Assembly: GCA_963930055.1 (NCBI GenBank)
Contig: CAWVKS010000010.1
Coordinates: forward strand, 186,001-250,000
Length of the DNA: 64,000 nucleotides
Reading direction: 5' to 3'
Source: Pullichristensenella sp963930055
Lineage (GTDB): Bacteria > Bacillota > Clostridia > Christensenellales > Aristaeellaceae
This document shows positions 38,529-47,575 of the stretch, piece after piece. Below the pieces are notes generated by a model that made no database searches, was not told the origin of the DNA, and was given only the letters and a program-made list of their open reading frames with translations. A program made the position numbers and the translations under genes. Within the stretch, counting starts at the first letter, position 1, and each line of letters starts with the position of its first letter.

Positions 38529-39284
38529 ATGAGCGACAATTATCCGTCGGACGTCAAGCTCGACGAGAACCCGGACGGCAGCGTATCCTTTGCCACCGGC
38601 GTGGTCGAGACCATCGCGGGTCTGGCGGCGCAGGAAGTCGAGGGCGTGGCGAGCATGGCCAGCGCCTCCACCGGCCTGGCCGATATGTTTACCCGCAAGT
38701 CCACCCGCAACTTCACCAAGGGCGTGCGCGTGGACATCAACGGCGGCACGGTGGCGGTGGACGTCACCATCGTCGTCGAATACGGTTCCCCCATCCCGGA
38801 TGTGGCCAAGAGCATCCAGGAAAATGTCAAAAAGGCCATCGAGACGATGAGCGGGCTGGACGTGCGCAATGTGGACGTGCATGTGCAGGCCGTGAGCTTC
38901 GAGCGCGAAAACCGCGCCGCGCAGGAACTGAAGGAACACCAGCAGAAGCTGCTGGAAAACAGCATGCGCGAACAGGAAGCGCAGGAAGAAGCCCCTGCGG
39001 ACGCTCCCGCACAGGACGCCCCCGCGCCGGAGGACGACGACCTGGACGACGGCCTCGGCCTGGACGACGAGGACGACCTGGACGACGGCCTCGGCCTGGA
39101 CGACGAGGACGACCTGGACGACATCCCTGAGGAAGAGATCGTCGAAGCGGATGAGGACGAGGACGACGACGTGGACGAGGTCGAGGACATGGAGCCCATC
39201 GACCCCGCCGACTTGAGCGACCTGCCCGGCGAGGCAGAGGACGAAGCGGCGGAGGAAAGCGGCGAAGAAGAACATCCGCTTTGA
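38529..39284 (+). CDS. Asp23/Gls24 family envelope stress protein with long acidic tail
   Basis: The Asp23 domain spans about residues 15-135 (SFATGVVETIAGLAAQEVEGV, VDVTIVVEYGSPIPDVAKSIQ, VRNVDVHVQAV). In S. aureus, Asp23 is a membrane-associated cytoplasmic protein held by AmaP. Here the protein is 251 residues, about 100 more than usual. The extra C-terminal part is almost pure Asp/Glu and contains two full copies of DDLDDGLGLDDE, encoded by a 36-bp direct repeat (about 39036-39120). AAAGGAGG precedes ATG 38529. The AmaP-like gene follows 78 nt later. Confidence 0.9.
   Translation: MSDNYPSDVKLDENPDGSVSFATGVVETIAGLAAQEVEGVASMASASTGLADMFTRKSTRNFTKGVRVDINGGTVAVDVTIVVEYGSPIPDVAKSIQENVKKAIETMSGLDVRNVDVHVQAVSFERENRAAQELKEHQQKLLENSMREQEAQEEAPADAPAQDAPAPEDDDLDDGLGLDDEDDLDDGLGLDDEDDLDDIPEEEIVEADEDEDDDVDEVEDMEPIDPADLSDLPGEAEDEAAEESGEEEHPL
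39036..39120 (+). repeat. 36-bp direct repeat inside the Asp23-like gene
   Basis: Two full and one partial copies of a unit encoding DDLDDGLGLDDE. The copies are nearly identical at the DNA level, which suggests recent slippage or recombination. Confidence 0.8.
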
Positions 39285-39362
39285 CGTTACAAAGCCCCGC
39301 CCCCGGCGCGCTGCCCGGGGCGGGCGAGCCACGGCCGGCGTGCCCGGTGGAAAGGAGGCCCC

Positions 39363-40292
39363 ATGAAGGCGGGTTTTTGGGACAAGGTGCTGATGTTTCT
39401 CTACGTGCTGATCGCGCTGTTCTTCGGCGTGTGCATGGCGCTGCGCCCCTTTGGTGTGGACATGCTCGGCGGCCTGTTCGCCGGTCTTGACCGCTCGGCG
39501 GGCCGTTTCCTCTCCGCGCTCGTCGGCCTGGGGCTGGCGGCCATCGTCGTGCTTCTGAGCGCCTATATGCTGATGATGATCTTCGGCAAGGGCAAAAAGC
39601 GCGTGCCTACCTCCTTCGTCGCCGTGGATTCGGAGGACGGTTCGCAGGTGCACATGTCCCTCACGGCGCTTGCGCAGATGGCGCGGCAGGCCATTGGCCG
39701 CGTGCCGGACGTCAAGGAAATGAAGATCGGCGTCACCAACGAGGGCGACGCGGTCAACGTCGCCGTCGACCTCACCATCAAGGCCAGCGCCCATGTGCCC
39801 ACCGTCACCAAGAACATGCAAAAGGCCATCCGCAACAGCCTGGAGACCAACGGCGGCGTGACCGTGCGCGATGTGCAGATCGTCGTAAGCTCCCTTTCCG
39901 GCGCGGACGTGAAGGGCGAGAGGAAAAAGCCGCTCTGGAAGCGCGGGCGCGACGCAAAGGAAGAAACTGTCGAAGCCGCCGCCGCGCAGGAGGCCGCCGC
40001 GCCCCTGCCGGAGATCCCTGAGGAAGCGGGCGGCGATGTAGACGACGCCTCCGTCGGCGCGGAGGAAGCGGCCGCCGCAGCGGGCGACGAGTGGACGGGC
40101 AGCTTCGCCCCCCTGGACGACGGCCCGGAACCGCCCTCTCTGGACGAGGACGCAGCCGACCAAGGCGCGCCTGAGGCGGACGGCGAGGAAGCCGCCTTTA
40201 TACTGGACGACGATGACGACGACGATGACGCGGGAGCGCTGTTCACGCCTTCCGCGCCGGATGAGGACGAGGACGGCAAGACGCAAAACTGA
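39363..40292 (+). CDS. amaP: Alkaline shock response membrane anchor AmaP-like protein with acidic tail
   Basis: Membrane protein (309 residues) with two TM helices (about 8-28 and 50-74). A cytoplasmic Asp23-related domain (about 80-185, MKIGVTNEGDAVNVAVDLTI, VRDVQIVVSSL) follows. The N-terminal hairpin plus Asp23-like fold is the AmaP architecture, so it should anchor the preceding Asp23-type protein. A long Ala/Glu/Asp tail (about 200-309) ends with a run of eight Asp residues and DEDEDGK. AAAGGAGG precedes the start at 39363. Confidence 0.85.
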   Translation: MKAGFWDKVLMFLYVLIALFFGVCMALRPFGVDMLGGLFAGLDRSAGRFLSALVGLGLAAIVVLLSAYMLMMIFGKGKKRVPTSFVAVDSEDGSQVHMSLTALAQMARQAIGRVPDVKEMKIGVTNEGDAVNVAVDLTIKASAHVPTVTKNMQKAIRNSLETNGGVTVRDVQIVVSSLSGADVKGERKKPLWKRGRDAKEETVEAAAAQEAAAPLPEIPEEAGGDVDDASVGAEEAAAAAGDEWTGSFAPLDDGPEPPSLDEDAADQGAPEADGEEAAFILDDDDDDDDAGALFTPSAPDEDEDGKTQN

Positions 40293-40373
40293 TATTGGAA
40301 GGCCCATCAAAACGCATTGCGGCGGCGCGAAATATGCGCCACCGCAATGCTTGTGTCAAAAGGAGCGGGGAAA

Positions 40374-40772
40374 ATGAACCGAGTCACGGCGCGCGCGCAC
40401 GCCATGAAGCTGATCTACGAATGGGAAATGGGCGGCGAAGGCGGCGAGGATACGCGCATCGACCTTCTGGGCGTGCAGCCCGGAGAAGAAGAGAGCGCCT
40501 TTATGGAGCGCATGTTTGACGGCGTGGTGGAAAATGTCGCCGAGCTCGACCGCCGCATCGAGGAAAACGCCCGCGGCTGGACGCTGGAGCGCATCTCCCG
40601 CGTCGACCTGGCCATTTTGCGCCTGGGGGCCTATGAGCTCTCCCTGGGCAAGACGCCCCCTGCCGTCGTCATCAACGAAGCGGTGGAAATGGCGCGGCAG
40701 TATTCCGGCGAGCGGTCGCCGCAGTTCGTCCACGGCGTGCTGGGCGCGATCTCCCGGGGCGCGGGGCAATGA
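40374..40772 (+). CDS. nusB: Transcription antitermination protein NusB
   Basis: Partner of NusE (S10) in rRNA antitermination (132 residues). The all-helical fold is visible: TARAHAMKLIYEWEM, RRIEENARGWTLERISRVDLAILRLGAYEL and VVINEAVEMARQYSGERSPQFVHGVLG, the classic NusB C-terminus. ATG 40374 is chosen because AGGAGCGGGG precedes it. Its stop overlaps the TsaD-paralogue start by 4 nt (ATGA). Position between amaP and folD/xseA is the standard Firmicutes order. Confidence 0.95.
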   Translation: MNRVTARAHAMKLIYEWEMGGEGGEDTRIDLLGVQPGEEESAFMERMFDGVVENVAELDRRIEENARGWTLERISRVDLAILRLGAYELSLGKTPPAVVINEAVEMARQYSGERSPQFVHGVLGAISRGAGQ

Positions 40773-41722
40773 AGCGCGCGCTGGGCATCGACACCAGCTG
40801 CTATACCACCTCCGTGGCGCTGGCGGGGGAGGGCGGCGCGCTTGCGGGCCGCCGTCGCTTGCTGGACGTCGCGGAAGGGGCGCGGGGATTGCGGCAGTCC
40901 GAGGCGCTTTTCCAGCATGTGCAGCGCCTGCCCGCGCTCCTGGAGGACATGCTTCGGGGGGACACGGACGCGCAAATCGCCTGCGTCTGCGCCAGCGCCC
41001 GCCCGCGCGACGCGGAGGGCTCCTATATGCCGGTGTTCACGGCGGGGACGGGCTTTGCCCGCGCTATCGCCGCCTCCCTGCGCGTGCCATTTTACGAGAC
41101 GAGCCACCAGCAGGGGCATGTGCGCGCCGCCATGGAGGGCGCGGGGGCGCTGCCGGAAGAATTCCTCGCCCTGCACCTTTCGGGCGGCACGACGGAGGTG
41201 CTGCATGTGCGCCCGGGGTTGGAGATCGCCCTCCTTGGCGGTTCCAACGACCTGCACGCCGGCCAGCTCGTCGACCGCGTGGGCGTGCGCATGGGGCTTT
41301 CCTTCCCGGCGGGCCCGGCGCTGGAAAAGCTGGCGCGGCAGGGCCTGGCAAAAAGCGCCTTCCCGCTCTCGCACCGCGAAGGGGAAGTCTCCTTCTCCGG
41401 GGCGGAGGCGCAGGCCATGCGCATGCTCGACGCCGGGGCGTCCCGCGAGGACGTGGCGGCGGAGGTCTATTCCTATCTTGCCCGCGCGGTGGCTTGGCTC
41501 ATCCAGTGGGCTTGTAAAAAAACGCGCCTCCAGGCGGCGCTCATCTCCGGGGGCGTGGCATCCTCGGCGCTTTTGCGCGAGCTTCTGCCCGCGCGGCTGA
41601 AACGGCTGGGCTGCCCGGTGCGGTTGCACTGGGGCAGGCCGGAAATGTCGGGCGACAACGCCTGCGGCGTGGCGCTCATCGGTTGGGAGGAATACATCCA
41701 TGGCAATGATCCTGAACGGTAA
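40769..41722 (+). CDS. TsaD/Gcp-like protein (Kae1/M22 paralogue)
   Basis: ASKHA-fold protein (317 residues) related to TsaD, the tRNA t6A-forming subunit. It contains GIDTSCYTTSVAL, the metal-binding HxxxH as SHQQGHVRA (His113, His117), LHLSGGTTEVL and LISGGVASS. Clostridia often carry such a paralogue next to nusB, in addition to true TsaD. The N-terminal region is shorter and the metal loop differs from the usual HMEGH, so I do not call it TsaD. It is coupled to nusB and overlaps folD by 23 nt. Confidence 0.8.
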   Translation: MKRALGIDTSCYTTSVALAGEGGALAGRRRLLDVAEGARGLRQSEALFQHVQRLPALLEDMLRGDTDAQIACVCASARPRDAEGSYMPVFTAGTGFARAIAASLRVPFYETSHQQGHVRAAMEGAGALPEEFLALHLSGGTTEVLHVRPGLEIALLGGSNDLHAGQLVDRVGVRMGLSFPAGPALEKLARQGLAKSAFPLSHREGEVSFSGAEAQAMRMLDAGASREDVAAEVYSYLARAVAWLIQWACKKTRLQAALISGGVASSALLRELLPARLKRLGCPVRLHWGRPEMSGDNACGVALIGWEEYIHGNDPER

Positions 41723-42548
41723 ACAGGTCGCGGCGGAGCTCCGCGCGGAACTCAAGACGCGGGCCGAGGCCCTGCGCAAGGACGGCACGATCCCCTGCCT
41801 GGCGGTGCTATTGGCGGGCGACGACCCGGCCAGCAAGATCTACGTGCGCAACAAAAAGCGCGCCTGCGAGGAGATCGGCATCGAATCGCGCGAGCTGCTC
41901 TTCCCCGAAAGTGTGACGGAGGAAGAACTCATCGCCCGGATCCGCGCCCTCAACGCCGACCCGGCGGTGGACGCGATGCTTGTGCAGCTGCCCCTGCCCA
42001 AACACATCGACGAGGCGCGCGTTTTGGCGGAGATCGCCCCGGAAAAGGACGCGGACGGCTTCCATGTGGTCAACGCCGGCCGCCTCTTTACCGGCCAGAC
42101 TTCCGTCCTGCCCTGCACGCCCGCGGGCTGCATGGAGCTTCTGCGCCGCGCGAATGTGGAGTTTTCCGGCAAACACGCCGTGGTGGTCGGCCGCTCGAAC
42201 ATCGTCGGCAAGCCCATGGCCATGCTGCTTTTGAACGAGCATTGCACCGTCACCGTCTGCCATTCGCGCACGAAGGACCTGGCGCGCTTCACCCGCGACG
42301 CGGACATACTCGTGGCCGCGGTCGGCCGCCCCGGCATGATCACCGGCGACATGATCAAACCCGGCGCGGCGGTCATCGACGTGGGCATCAACCGCCTGGA
42401 CAACGGCAAGCTGATGGGCGACGTGGACTTCGCAAGCGCCGAGCCGGTCGCCGGCGCCATCACCCCCGTCCCCGGCGGCGTGGGGCCGATGACCATCGCC
42501 ATGCTGATGCAAAACGCCATCCTCGCGGCGGAAAAGCGGCATGGATGA
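41700..42548 (+). CDS. folD: Bifunctional methylenetetrahydrofolate dehydrogenase/cyclohydrolase
   Basis: Interconverts 5,10-methylene-, methenyl- and 10-formyl-THF with NADP (282 residues). Active-site residues in SKIYVRNKKRACEEIGI (Tyr48, Lys52), the QLPLPKHID loop and KDADGFHVVN are intact. The Rossmann part has VVGRSNIVGKPMA, and the end is TPVPGGVGPMT. The start ATG 41700 has GGGAGGA upstream inside the previous gene. It overlaps xseA by 8 nt. Confidence 0.97.
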   Translation: MAMILNGKQVAAELRAELKTRAEALRKDGTIPCLAVLLAGDDPASKIYVRNKKRACEEIGIESRELLFPESVTEEELIARIRALNADPAVDAMLVQLPLPKHIDEARVLAEIAPEKDADGFHVVNAGRLFTGQTSVLPCTPAGCMELLRRANVEFSGKHAVVVGRSNIVGKPMAMLLLNEHCTVTVCHSRTKDLARFTRDADILVAAVGRPGMITGDMIKPGAAVIDVGINRLDNGKLMGDVDFASAEPVAGAITPVPGGVGPMTIAMLMQNAILAAEKRHG

Positions 42549-43740
42549 CAAGTGGGCGCTCTCGGTCACGGAACTGAACGAGTACGTGCGCCGCAAATTG
42601 GCCGGCGACCCGGTGCTGCGCGCCGTCGCCGTGCGCGGCGAGATCTCCGGCTTCAAGCGCTATGCGAGCGGCCACTGCTACTTCGCCCTTAAGGATGAGA
42701 CGTCGCGCGTGCAATGCGTGATCTTCCGCCAGCAGGCGGCGAAGCTGGACTTCCCGCCCGAGGACGGCATGCGCGTCACCGTGCGCGGCGCGGCCTCCGT
42801 GTTCGTGCAAAGCGGCAGTTACCAGCTCTATGTGGACTCCGTCGCGCGCGAGGGCGTGGGCGACCTCTACCTGCGCTTTGAGGCGCTGAAAAAGAAACTG
42901 GCGGCGGAGGGGCTGTTCGACCCCGCCCGCAAGCGGGAACTGCCGCTGCTCCCCAAAGTGGTCGGCGTGGCTACCTCGCGTTCGGGCGCGGTCATACGCG
43001 ACATCATTCGCGTCTCCAGAAGGCGCGACCCCAACGTGGGCGTGCTGCTCGCCCCCTGCCTTGTGCAGGGCGCGGGCGCGGCGGAGGAGATCGTGCGCGC
43101 CATTGAGCGCCTCAACGAGGATGGCCGCCCGGACGTGATCCTCGTCGGCCGCGGCGGCGGTTCGCTGGAGGACCTCTGGCCGTTCAATGAGGAGATCGTC
43201 GCCCGCGCCATCGCCGCCTCGCGCATACCGGTGATCTCCTGCGTCGGCCACGAAACGGACTTCACCATCGCCGACTTTGTCGCCGACGCGCGCGCCTCCA
43301 CGCCTTCCAATGCCGCGGAGCTGGCCGTGCCGGTGGTGGCGGAGCTGCGGCGCTCGGTCGATTCCCTGGCGCGGCAGCTTGCTTCGGCGCTTTTGCGCGC
43401 CCAACAGCTGCGCCGCGCGCGCCTGCAGGCGCTTTGCGTCTCTCCGGCGCTGGCCATGCCCCGCCGTCTGCTCATCGAGAGCCGGGAGGCGGAGCTTTCG
43501 GCGCTCGCCGCGCGCCTGCCCGTGGCGCTTATGAAAAAGCGCGACGCCATGGAGCGCCGCCTGCTCCTTGCCGGGCGCGCCCTCGCGGCGCTCGACCCGG
43601 AGGGCGTTGTGCGCCGCGGCTACGCCGTGGTCTTTAAGGGCGGCAAGTGCGTCCCCGAGGCAAGCGGCCTGCGCGCGGGCGACGCCATTGAAGTGCATAT
43701 GCGCGGCGGCAACGTCGCGGCGGAGGTAACGGATGGATAA
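42541..43740 (+). CDS. xseA: Exodeoxyribonuclease VII large subunit
   Basis: Catalytic subunit of the single-strand-specific exonuclease VII (399 residues). The N-terminal OB fold (about 1-100) includes LSVTELNEYVRRKL and VRGEISGFKRYASGHCYF. The catalytic core has VATSRSGAVIRDI, RGGGSLEDLWPFNEE and VISCVGHETDFTIADFVAD. A long helical region for XseB binding follows, then a C-terminal segment with DPEGVVRRGYAVV. It overlaps both neighbours by 8 nt, indicating tight co-translation. Confidence 0.97.
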   Translation: MDDKWALSVTELNEYVRRKLAGDPVLRAVAVRGEISGFKRYASGHCYFALKDETSRVQCVIFRQQAAKLDFPPEDGMRVTVRGAASVFVQSGSYQLYVDSVAREGVGDLYLRFEALKKKLAAEGLFDPARKRELPLLPKVVGVATSRSGAVIRDIIRVSRRRDPNVGVLLAPCLVQGAGAAEEIVRAIERLNEDGRPDVILVGRGGGSLEDLWPFNEEIVARAIAASRIPVISCVGHETDFTIADFVADARASTPSNAAELAVPVVAELRRSVDSLARQLASALLRAQQLRRARLQALCVSPALAMPRRLLIESREAELSALAARLPVALMKKRDAMERRLLLAGRALAALDPEGVVRRGYAVVFKGGKCVPEASGLRAGDAIEVHMRGGNVAAEVTDG

Positions 43741-43948
43741 ATTCACCTTTGAATCGGGCATGGACGAGCTGGAAAAGCTGGTGCATGGCCTCGAAAGCGG
43801 CTCGATGCCGCTGGAGGAATCCTTTCAGGCTTTCGAGCGCGGCATGACGCTGAAAAAGCGGCTGGAAAAGCTGATGGAAGAGGGCGACAAGCGCATCCGC
43901 GTACTGACAGAGGACGGCGAAGAGCCGCTGGAGGGGGAAGAGGAATGA
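43733..43948 (+). CDS. xseB: Exodeoxyribonuclease VII small subunit
   Basis: Short helical hairpin protein (71 residues) that decorates XseA. It has the family pattern FESGMDELEKLVHGLESGSMPLEESFQ-type with LEESFQAFERGMTL and an acidic C-terminus. It overlaps xseA by 8 nt and ispA by 4 nt. Confidence 0.95.
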   Translation: MDKFTFESGMDELEKLVHGLESGSMPLEESFQAFERGMTLKKRLEKLMEEGDKRIRVLTEDGEEPLEGEEE

Positions 43949-44826
43949 CGACGCTCAAAGAATACGCGGCGCGCGTGGAGGCGCGCCTTGAACAGCTCCT
44001 GCCCGGCGGCGGCGCCGTGGTAAACGACGCCATGCGTTACAGCGCCATGGCCGGCGGCAAGCGCCTGCGCCCTTCAATGCTCCTGGCGGCCGCGGACATG
44101 CTCGGCGGCGCGCCCGAAGCGATGGACTTTGCCTGCGCCGTGGAAATGATCCACACCTATTCGCTCATCCACGACGACCTGCCCGGTATGGACGACGACA
44201 CGCTGCGGCGCGGCCGCCCCACCAACCACGTGGTTTACGGCGTGGGGCAGGCCATTCTCGCCGGCGACGGCCTGCTCAACTACGCCTTTGAGACGATGCT
44301 TTCCGCTTCCCTGAAAGACGCGGGCCGCGCCCGCCCCTGCCTGGAAGCCATTGCAGAGATCGCCCGCGGCTCCGGCGTGAAGGGCATGGTGCTCGGCCAG
44401 TGCCTTGATTTGGACAGCGAAAAAAACGGCGTGCCCGAGGAAAAGCGCGAGCAGAGGATCGAGGACATACAGCGTGGCAAGACGGCCTGCATGTTCATCT
44501 ACCCGCTGCGCGCCGCCTGCCGTCTGTGCGGCGCGTCCGAGATGGAACTCGCGGCGCTTTCGCGCTACGCTTCCGCCTTCGGCCTGCTCTTCCAGGCAAC
44601 GGACGACCTGCTCGATGTCGTCGGCGACGCCGCCGAGGTCGGCAAGACATTGGGCAAGGACGAAAAAAGCGGTAAACTGACCTGCATATCGGTCTACGGC
44701 GTGGAAAAGACGCGCGCGCGCGTGGAGGGCGAGCACAGGGCCGCCCTCGAGGCGTTGGAGCTCTTCGGCACACGGGCGACGTTCTTCCGCGAACTGGTGG
44801 ATTCCATGGTGGACCGCACAAAGTAA
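43945..44826 (+). CDS. ispA: Polyprenyl synthetase (farnesyl diphosphate synthase type)
   Basis: Condenses isopentenyl diphosphate with allylic diphosphates (293 residues). The first aspartate-rich motif is DDLPGMDDD and the second is DDLLDVVGD, with GGKRLRPSM and the preceding IHTYSLIHDD. The residue pattern before the first motif suggests a C15-type product, but chain length is not proven by sequence alone. It sits between xseB and dxs, supplying and using the same isoprenoid pathway. It starts at ATG 43945, overlapping xseB. Confidence 0.93.
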   Translation: MTTLKEYAARVEARLEQLLPGGGAVVNDAMRYSAMAGGKRLRPSMLLAAADMLGGAPEAMDFACAVEMIHTYSLIHDDLPGMDDDTLRRGRPTNHVVYGVGQAILAGDGLLNYAFETMLSASLKDAGRARPCLEAIAEIARGSGVKGMVLGQCLDLDSEKNGVPEEKREQRIEDIQRGKTACMFIYPLRAACRLCGASEMELAALSRYASAFGLLFQATDDLLDVVGDAAEVGKTLGKDEKSGKLTCISVYGVEKTRARVEGEHRAALEALELFGTRATFFRELVDSMVDRTK

Positions 44827-44838
44827 GGGGTACGAAAG

Positions 44839-46698
44839 TTGCTGGAGGAAATACACAGTCCATCGGACATAAAAAAGCTCTCCCTGCGCGAACTGACGGC
44901 GCTGGCCGCGGAGATGCGCGGGGAGATCATCGGCACGGTGTCGCGGCACGGCGGGCACCTTGCCTCCAATCTGGGGGCGGTGGAGCTGACGCTGGCGCTG
45001 CACTATGTCTTTGACTGCCCGGATGACAAACTGGTGTTCGATGTCGGCCATCAGTGCTATGCCCACAAGATGCTCACCGGGCGCCTGCGGGGCATGCGCG
45101 ATTCCCTGCGCGAGGAAGGCGGCGTCAGCGGCTTCCCCCGCGCCGCAGAGAGCGATTTTGACGCCTTCACCGCCGGCCATGCCTCCACGGCCATTTCGGC
45201 GGCGCTGGGCATGGCGCGCACGCGCGACGTGATGGGCGACGGCCACCAGGTGGTGGCCGTGGTGGGCGATGGCGCGCTCACTGGCGGCATGTGTTACGAG
45301 GCGCTCAACGACGCCGGCCAGACCGCCACGCGCATGATCGTCATCCTCAACGACAACGAGATGTCCATCTCCCGCAACGTCGGCGCGCTCTCCCGGTATC
45401 TCACCGGCCTGCGCCAGTCCCGCACCTATCGCGCCTTCAAGCGCGGCGTGCGCCGCGGGCTGGAACGCATCCCCGGCGTGGGCGCGCCCATGTTCCGCTT
45501 CGTGGAAAAATTCCGGGATTGGATCAAGACGCCGTTTGTGGACGGCAAGTTTTTCGACGCCCTGGGCTTCCGCTACATCGGCCCCGTGGACGGCCATGAC
45601 TTAAAGACGCTCATCCGCATCCTCCGCCGAGCCAAGGAGGAAAAGGAACCGCAGATCATCCACGTCGTCACCACCAAGGGCAAGGGCTATGTGCCCGCCG
45701 AGTCGCACCCGGATACCTACCACGGCGTGGCGCCGTTTTTGGTGGAGACGGGCCGGCAGCGCGGCGATGGGCGCGCCGCCTGCGGCCGTGTGGCCGCCGC
45801 GGAGCTTATGGCGCTGGCGGAGAACGACATACGCATCTGCGCCGTCACCGCCGCCATGCCCGCGGGCACCGGCATGGAGGCCTTTGGCAAGGCTTACCCC
45901 AAGCGCTTTTACGATGTGGGCATCGCCGAGGAACACGCCGTCACCATGGCGGCGGGCATGGCCGCCTCGGGCATGAAGCCCTATGTGGCCATCTATTCCA
46001 CCTTCCTGCAGCGCGCCTTTGACCAGATCGCCACGGACGTGTGCATCAACGCGCTGCCGGTGACGTTCCTCATCGACCGCGCCGGCCTCGTGGGGGCGGA
46101 CGGCGTCACGCACCAGGGCGTGTTCGACCTGGGCTATCTTTCCATGCTGCCCAATATGGTGGTGGCCGCGCCGCGCGATGTGCGCGACTTAAAGCGCCTC
46201 ATCCGCCTCTCCGCCGAATACGACGGCCCCATGGCCATCCGCTACCCCAAGGACGGCGAGGACCTGGGCGCGCGCCTGGAGGCGCACAAGCCGCTGCGCG
46301 TGGGCGAGTGGGAGCTTTTGAGCCAGGGCGAGGACGTGATGTTCCTCGCCTCCGGCCGCATGGTGCAGGCGGCGATGAACGCCTGCATAGAGCTGATGCA
46401 CCATGGCGTGCGCGCCGGCGTGGTGGACGCGCGCTTTGTCAAGCCCATGGATGAGGATATGCTGCGCGCTTCCCTGCATGCGCCGCTTTGGGTCACGGTG
46501 GAGGAAAACGTCCTCTCCGGCGGCCTGGGCGAGCGCGTGCTGGCCTGGCTGGCAAAGAACGCGCCCGGGCATGGGGCGCTGACGCTCTGCGTGCCCGACC
46601 GCTTCATCGAGCATGCCTCCGTCGCAAGCCAGCTCCACGCCTGCGGGCTCGACGCCCAGGGGCTGGCCGCGAGCGTGCTCAGGAGGCTGGGGCGATGA
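44839..46698 (+). CDS. dxs: 1-deoxy-D-xylulose-5-phosphate synthase
   Basis: First enzyme of the MEP isoprenoid pathway; it joins pyruvate and glyceraldehyde-3-phosphate using thiamine diphosphate (619 residues). Motifs: RHGGHLASNLGAVELTLALH, VFDVGHQCYAHKML, the TPP/Mg site VVGDGALTGGMCYEALND with NDNEMSIS, and in the transketolase-like half DVGIAEEHAVTMAAGMA and DRAGLVGADGVTHQG. The start is TTG 44839 preceded by AAGGGG. It overlaps the tlyA start by 4 nt. Confidence 0.97.
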   Translation: MLEEIHSPSDIKKLSLRELTALAAEMRGEIIGTVSRHGGHLASNLGAVELTLALHYVFDCPDDKLVFDVGHQCYAHKMLTGRLRGMRDSLREEGGVSGFPRAAESDFDAFTAGHASTAISAALGMARTRDVMGDGHQVVAVVGDGALTGGMCYEALNDAGQTATRMIVILNDNEMSISRNVGALSRYLTGLRQSRTYRAFKRGVRRGLERIPGVGAPMFRFVEKFRDWIKTPFVDGKFFDALGFRYIGPVDGHDLKTLIRILRRAKEEKEPQIIHVVTTKGKGYVPAESHPDTYHGVAPFLVETGRQRGDGRAACGRVAAAELMALAENDIRICAVTAAMPAGTGMEAFGKAYPKRFYDVGIAEEHAVTMAAGMAASGMKPYVAIYSTFLQRAFDQIATDVCINALPVTFLIDRAGLVGADGVTHQGVFDLGYLSMLPNMVVAAPRDVRDLKRLIRLSAEYDGPMAIRYPKDGEDLGARLEAHKPLRVGEWELLSQGEDVMFLASGRMVQAAMNACIELMHHGVRAGVVDARFVKPMDEDMLRASLHAPLWVTVEENVLSGGLGERVLAWLAKNAPGHGALTLCVPDRFIEHASVASQLHACGLDAQGLAASVLRRLGR

Positions 46699-47516
46699 AA
46701 AAGCGCCGCGCCGACGAGCGCCTGTATGAAGATCTCAACCTGGAAAGCCTCGCCCTGGCCCGCGCCCTCATCATGGAAGGCCGCGCCTTTGCCGGCGAGC
46801 GGAAACTGAAAAGCCCCGGCGAGATGGTTTCGGAAAAAGAGGCAATGCGCGTGCGCGGCGCGCTCGACCCGTACGTCAGCCGCGGCGCGCACAAGCTGAA
46901 AAAGGCGCTGGAGGCCTTTGCCATCGACGTGTCGGGGGAAACCTGCGTGGACGTGGGCGCTTCCACGGGCGGTTTTACGGACGTGCTTCTGCGCGCCGGC
47001 GCGGGGCATGTCTACGCCGTGGACGTGGGCTACAACCTTCTGGACTACCGCCTGCGCGCCGACCCGCGCGTGACGGTCATGGAGCGCGTCAACGCCCGCT
47101 TTTTGCGCCCGGAGGATTTCCCGCAGCGCCCCTCCTTCGGCGCTACGGACGTGTCCTTCATCTCCCTGGAGGTGGTCCTGCCCGCGGCGCTTTCCGTGCT
47201 CGAGGGCGAAAACCGGCGCTTCGTGGCGCTTGTCAAGCCGCAGTTCGAGGCCGCGCGCGAAGATGTGGGGGAGAAGGGCGTGGTGCGCGACGAGCGCGTG
47301 CACCGCAGCGTGCTGGAAAGGGTCACGGCCTTCGTGCCCACGCTGGGCTGGAAGTGCGCGGGGCTGGATTTTTCCCCCATCCGCGGCCCGGAGGGGAACA
47401 TGGAGTTCCTTCTCTACATCGTCCCCGGCGAAGCGGCGGCAGAACCGTTGCATAAAGATGCGATTTCCGACACAATCCGCCGCGCATATGACAAATTTAT
47501 TAAAATGCCCGGTTAG
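46695..47516 (+). CDS. tlyA: TlyA family rRNA 2'-O-methyltransferase
   Basis: S-adenosylmethionine-dependent methyltransferase of 16S/23S rRNA, often annotated as hemolysin A (273 residues). A partly degenerate S4-like domain is at the N-terminus (about 5-62). DPYVSRGAHKLKKAL, the SAM-binding VDVGASTGGFTDVLL, TDVSFISLEVV, LVKPQFEA and GNMEFLLY follow; the K-D-K-E catalytic tetrad can be matched to them. The start overlaps the dxs stop. It is followed by nadK, argR and recN in the standard Firmicutes order. Confidence 0.92.
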   Translation: MKKRRADERLYEDLNLESLALARALIMEGRAFAGERKLKSPGEMVSEKEAMRVRGALDPYVSRGAHKLKKALEAFAIDVSGETCVDVGASTGGFTDVLLRAGAGHVYAVDVGYNLLDYRLRADPRVTVMERVNARFLRPEDFPQRPSFGATDVSFISLEVVLPAALSVLEGENRRFVALVKPQFEAAREDVGEKGVVRDERVHRSVLERVTAFVPTLGWKCAGLDFSPIRGPEGNMEFLLYIVPGEAAAEPLHKDAISDTIRRAYDKFIKMPG

Positions 47517-47575
47517 CCCTTGTTTCCCGCCGCGATTTTGTATACCATAGTATGTAGAAATGGGGAGTGGTCAGC

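Noticed and set aside
39036..39120. CRISPR-like short repeat array
   Set aside because: The 36-bp units are directly adjacent with no spacers and lie in frame in a coding region for an acidic tail. No cas genes are present.
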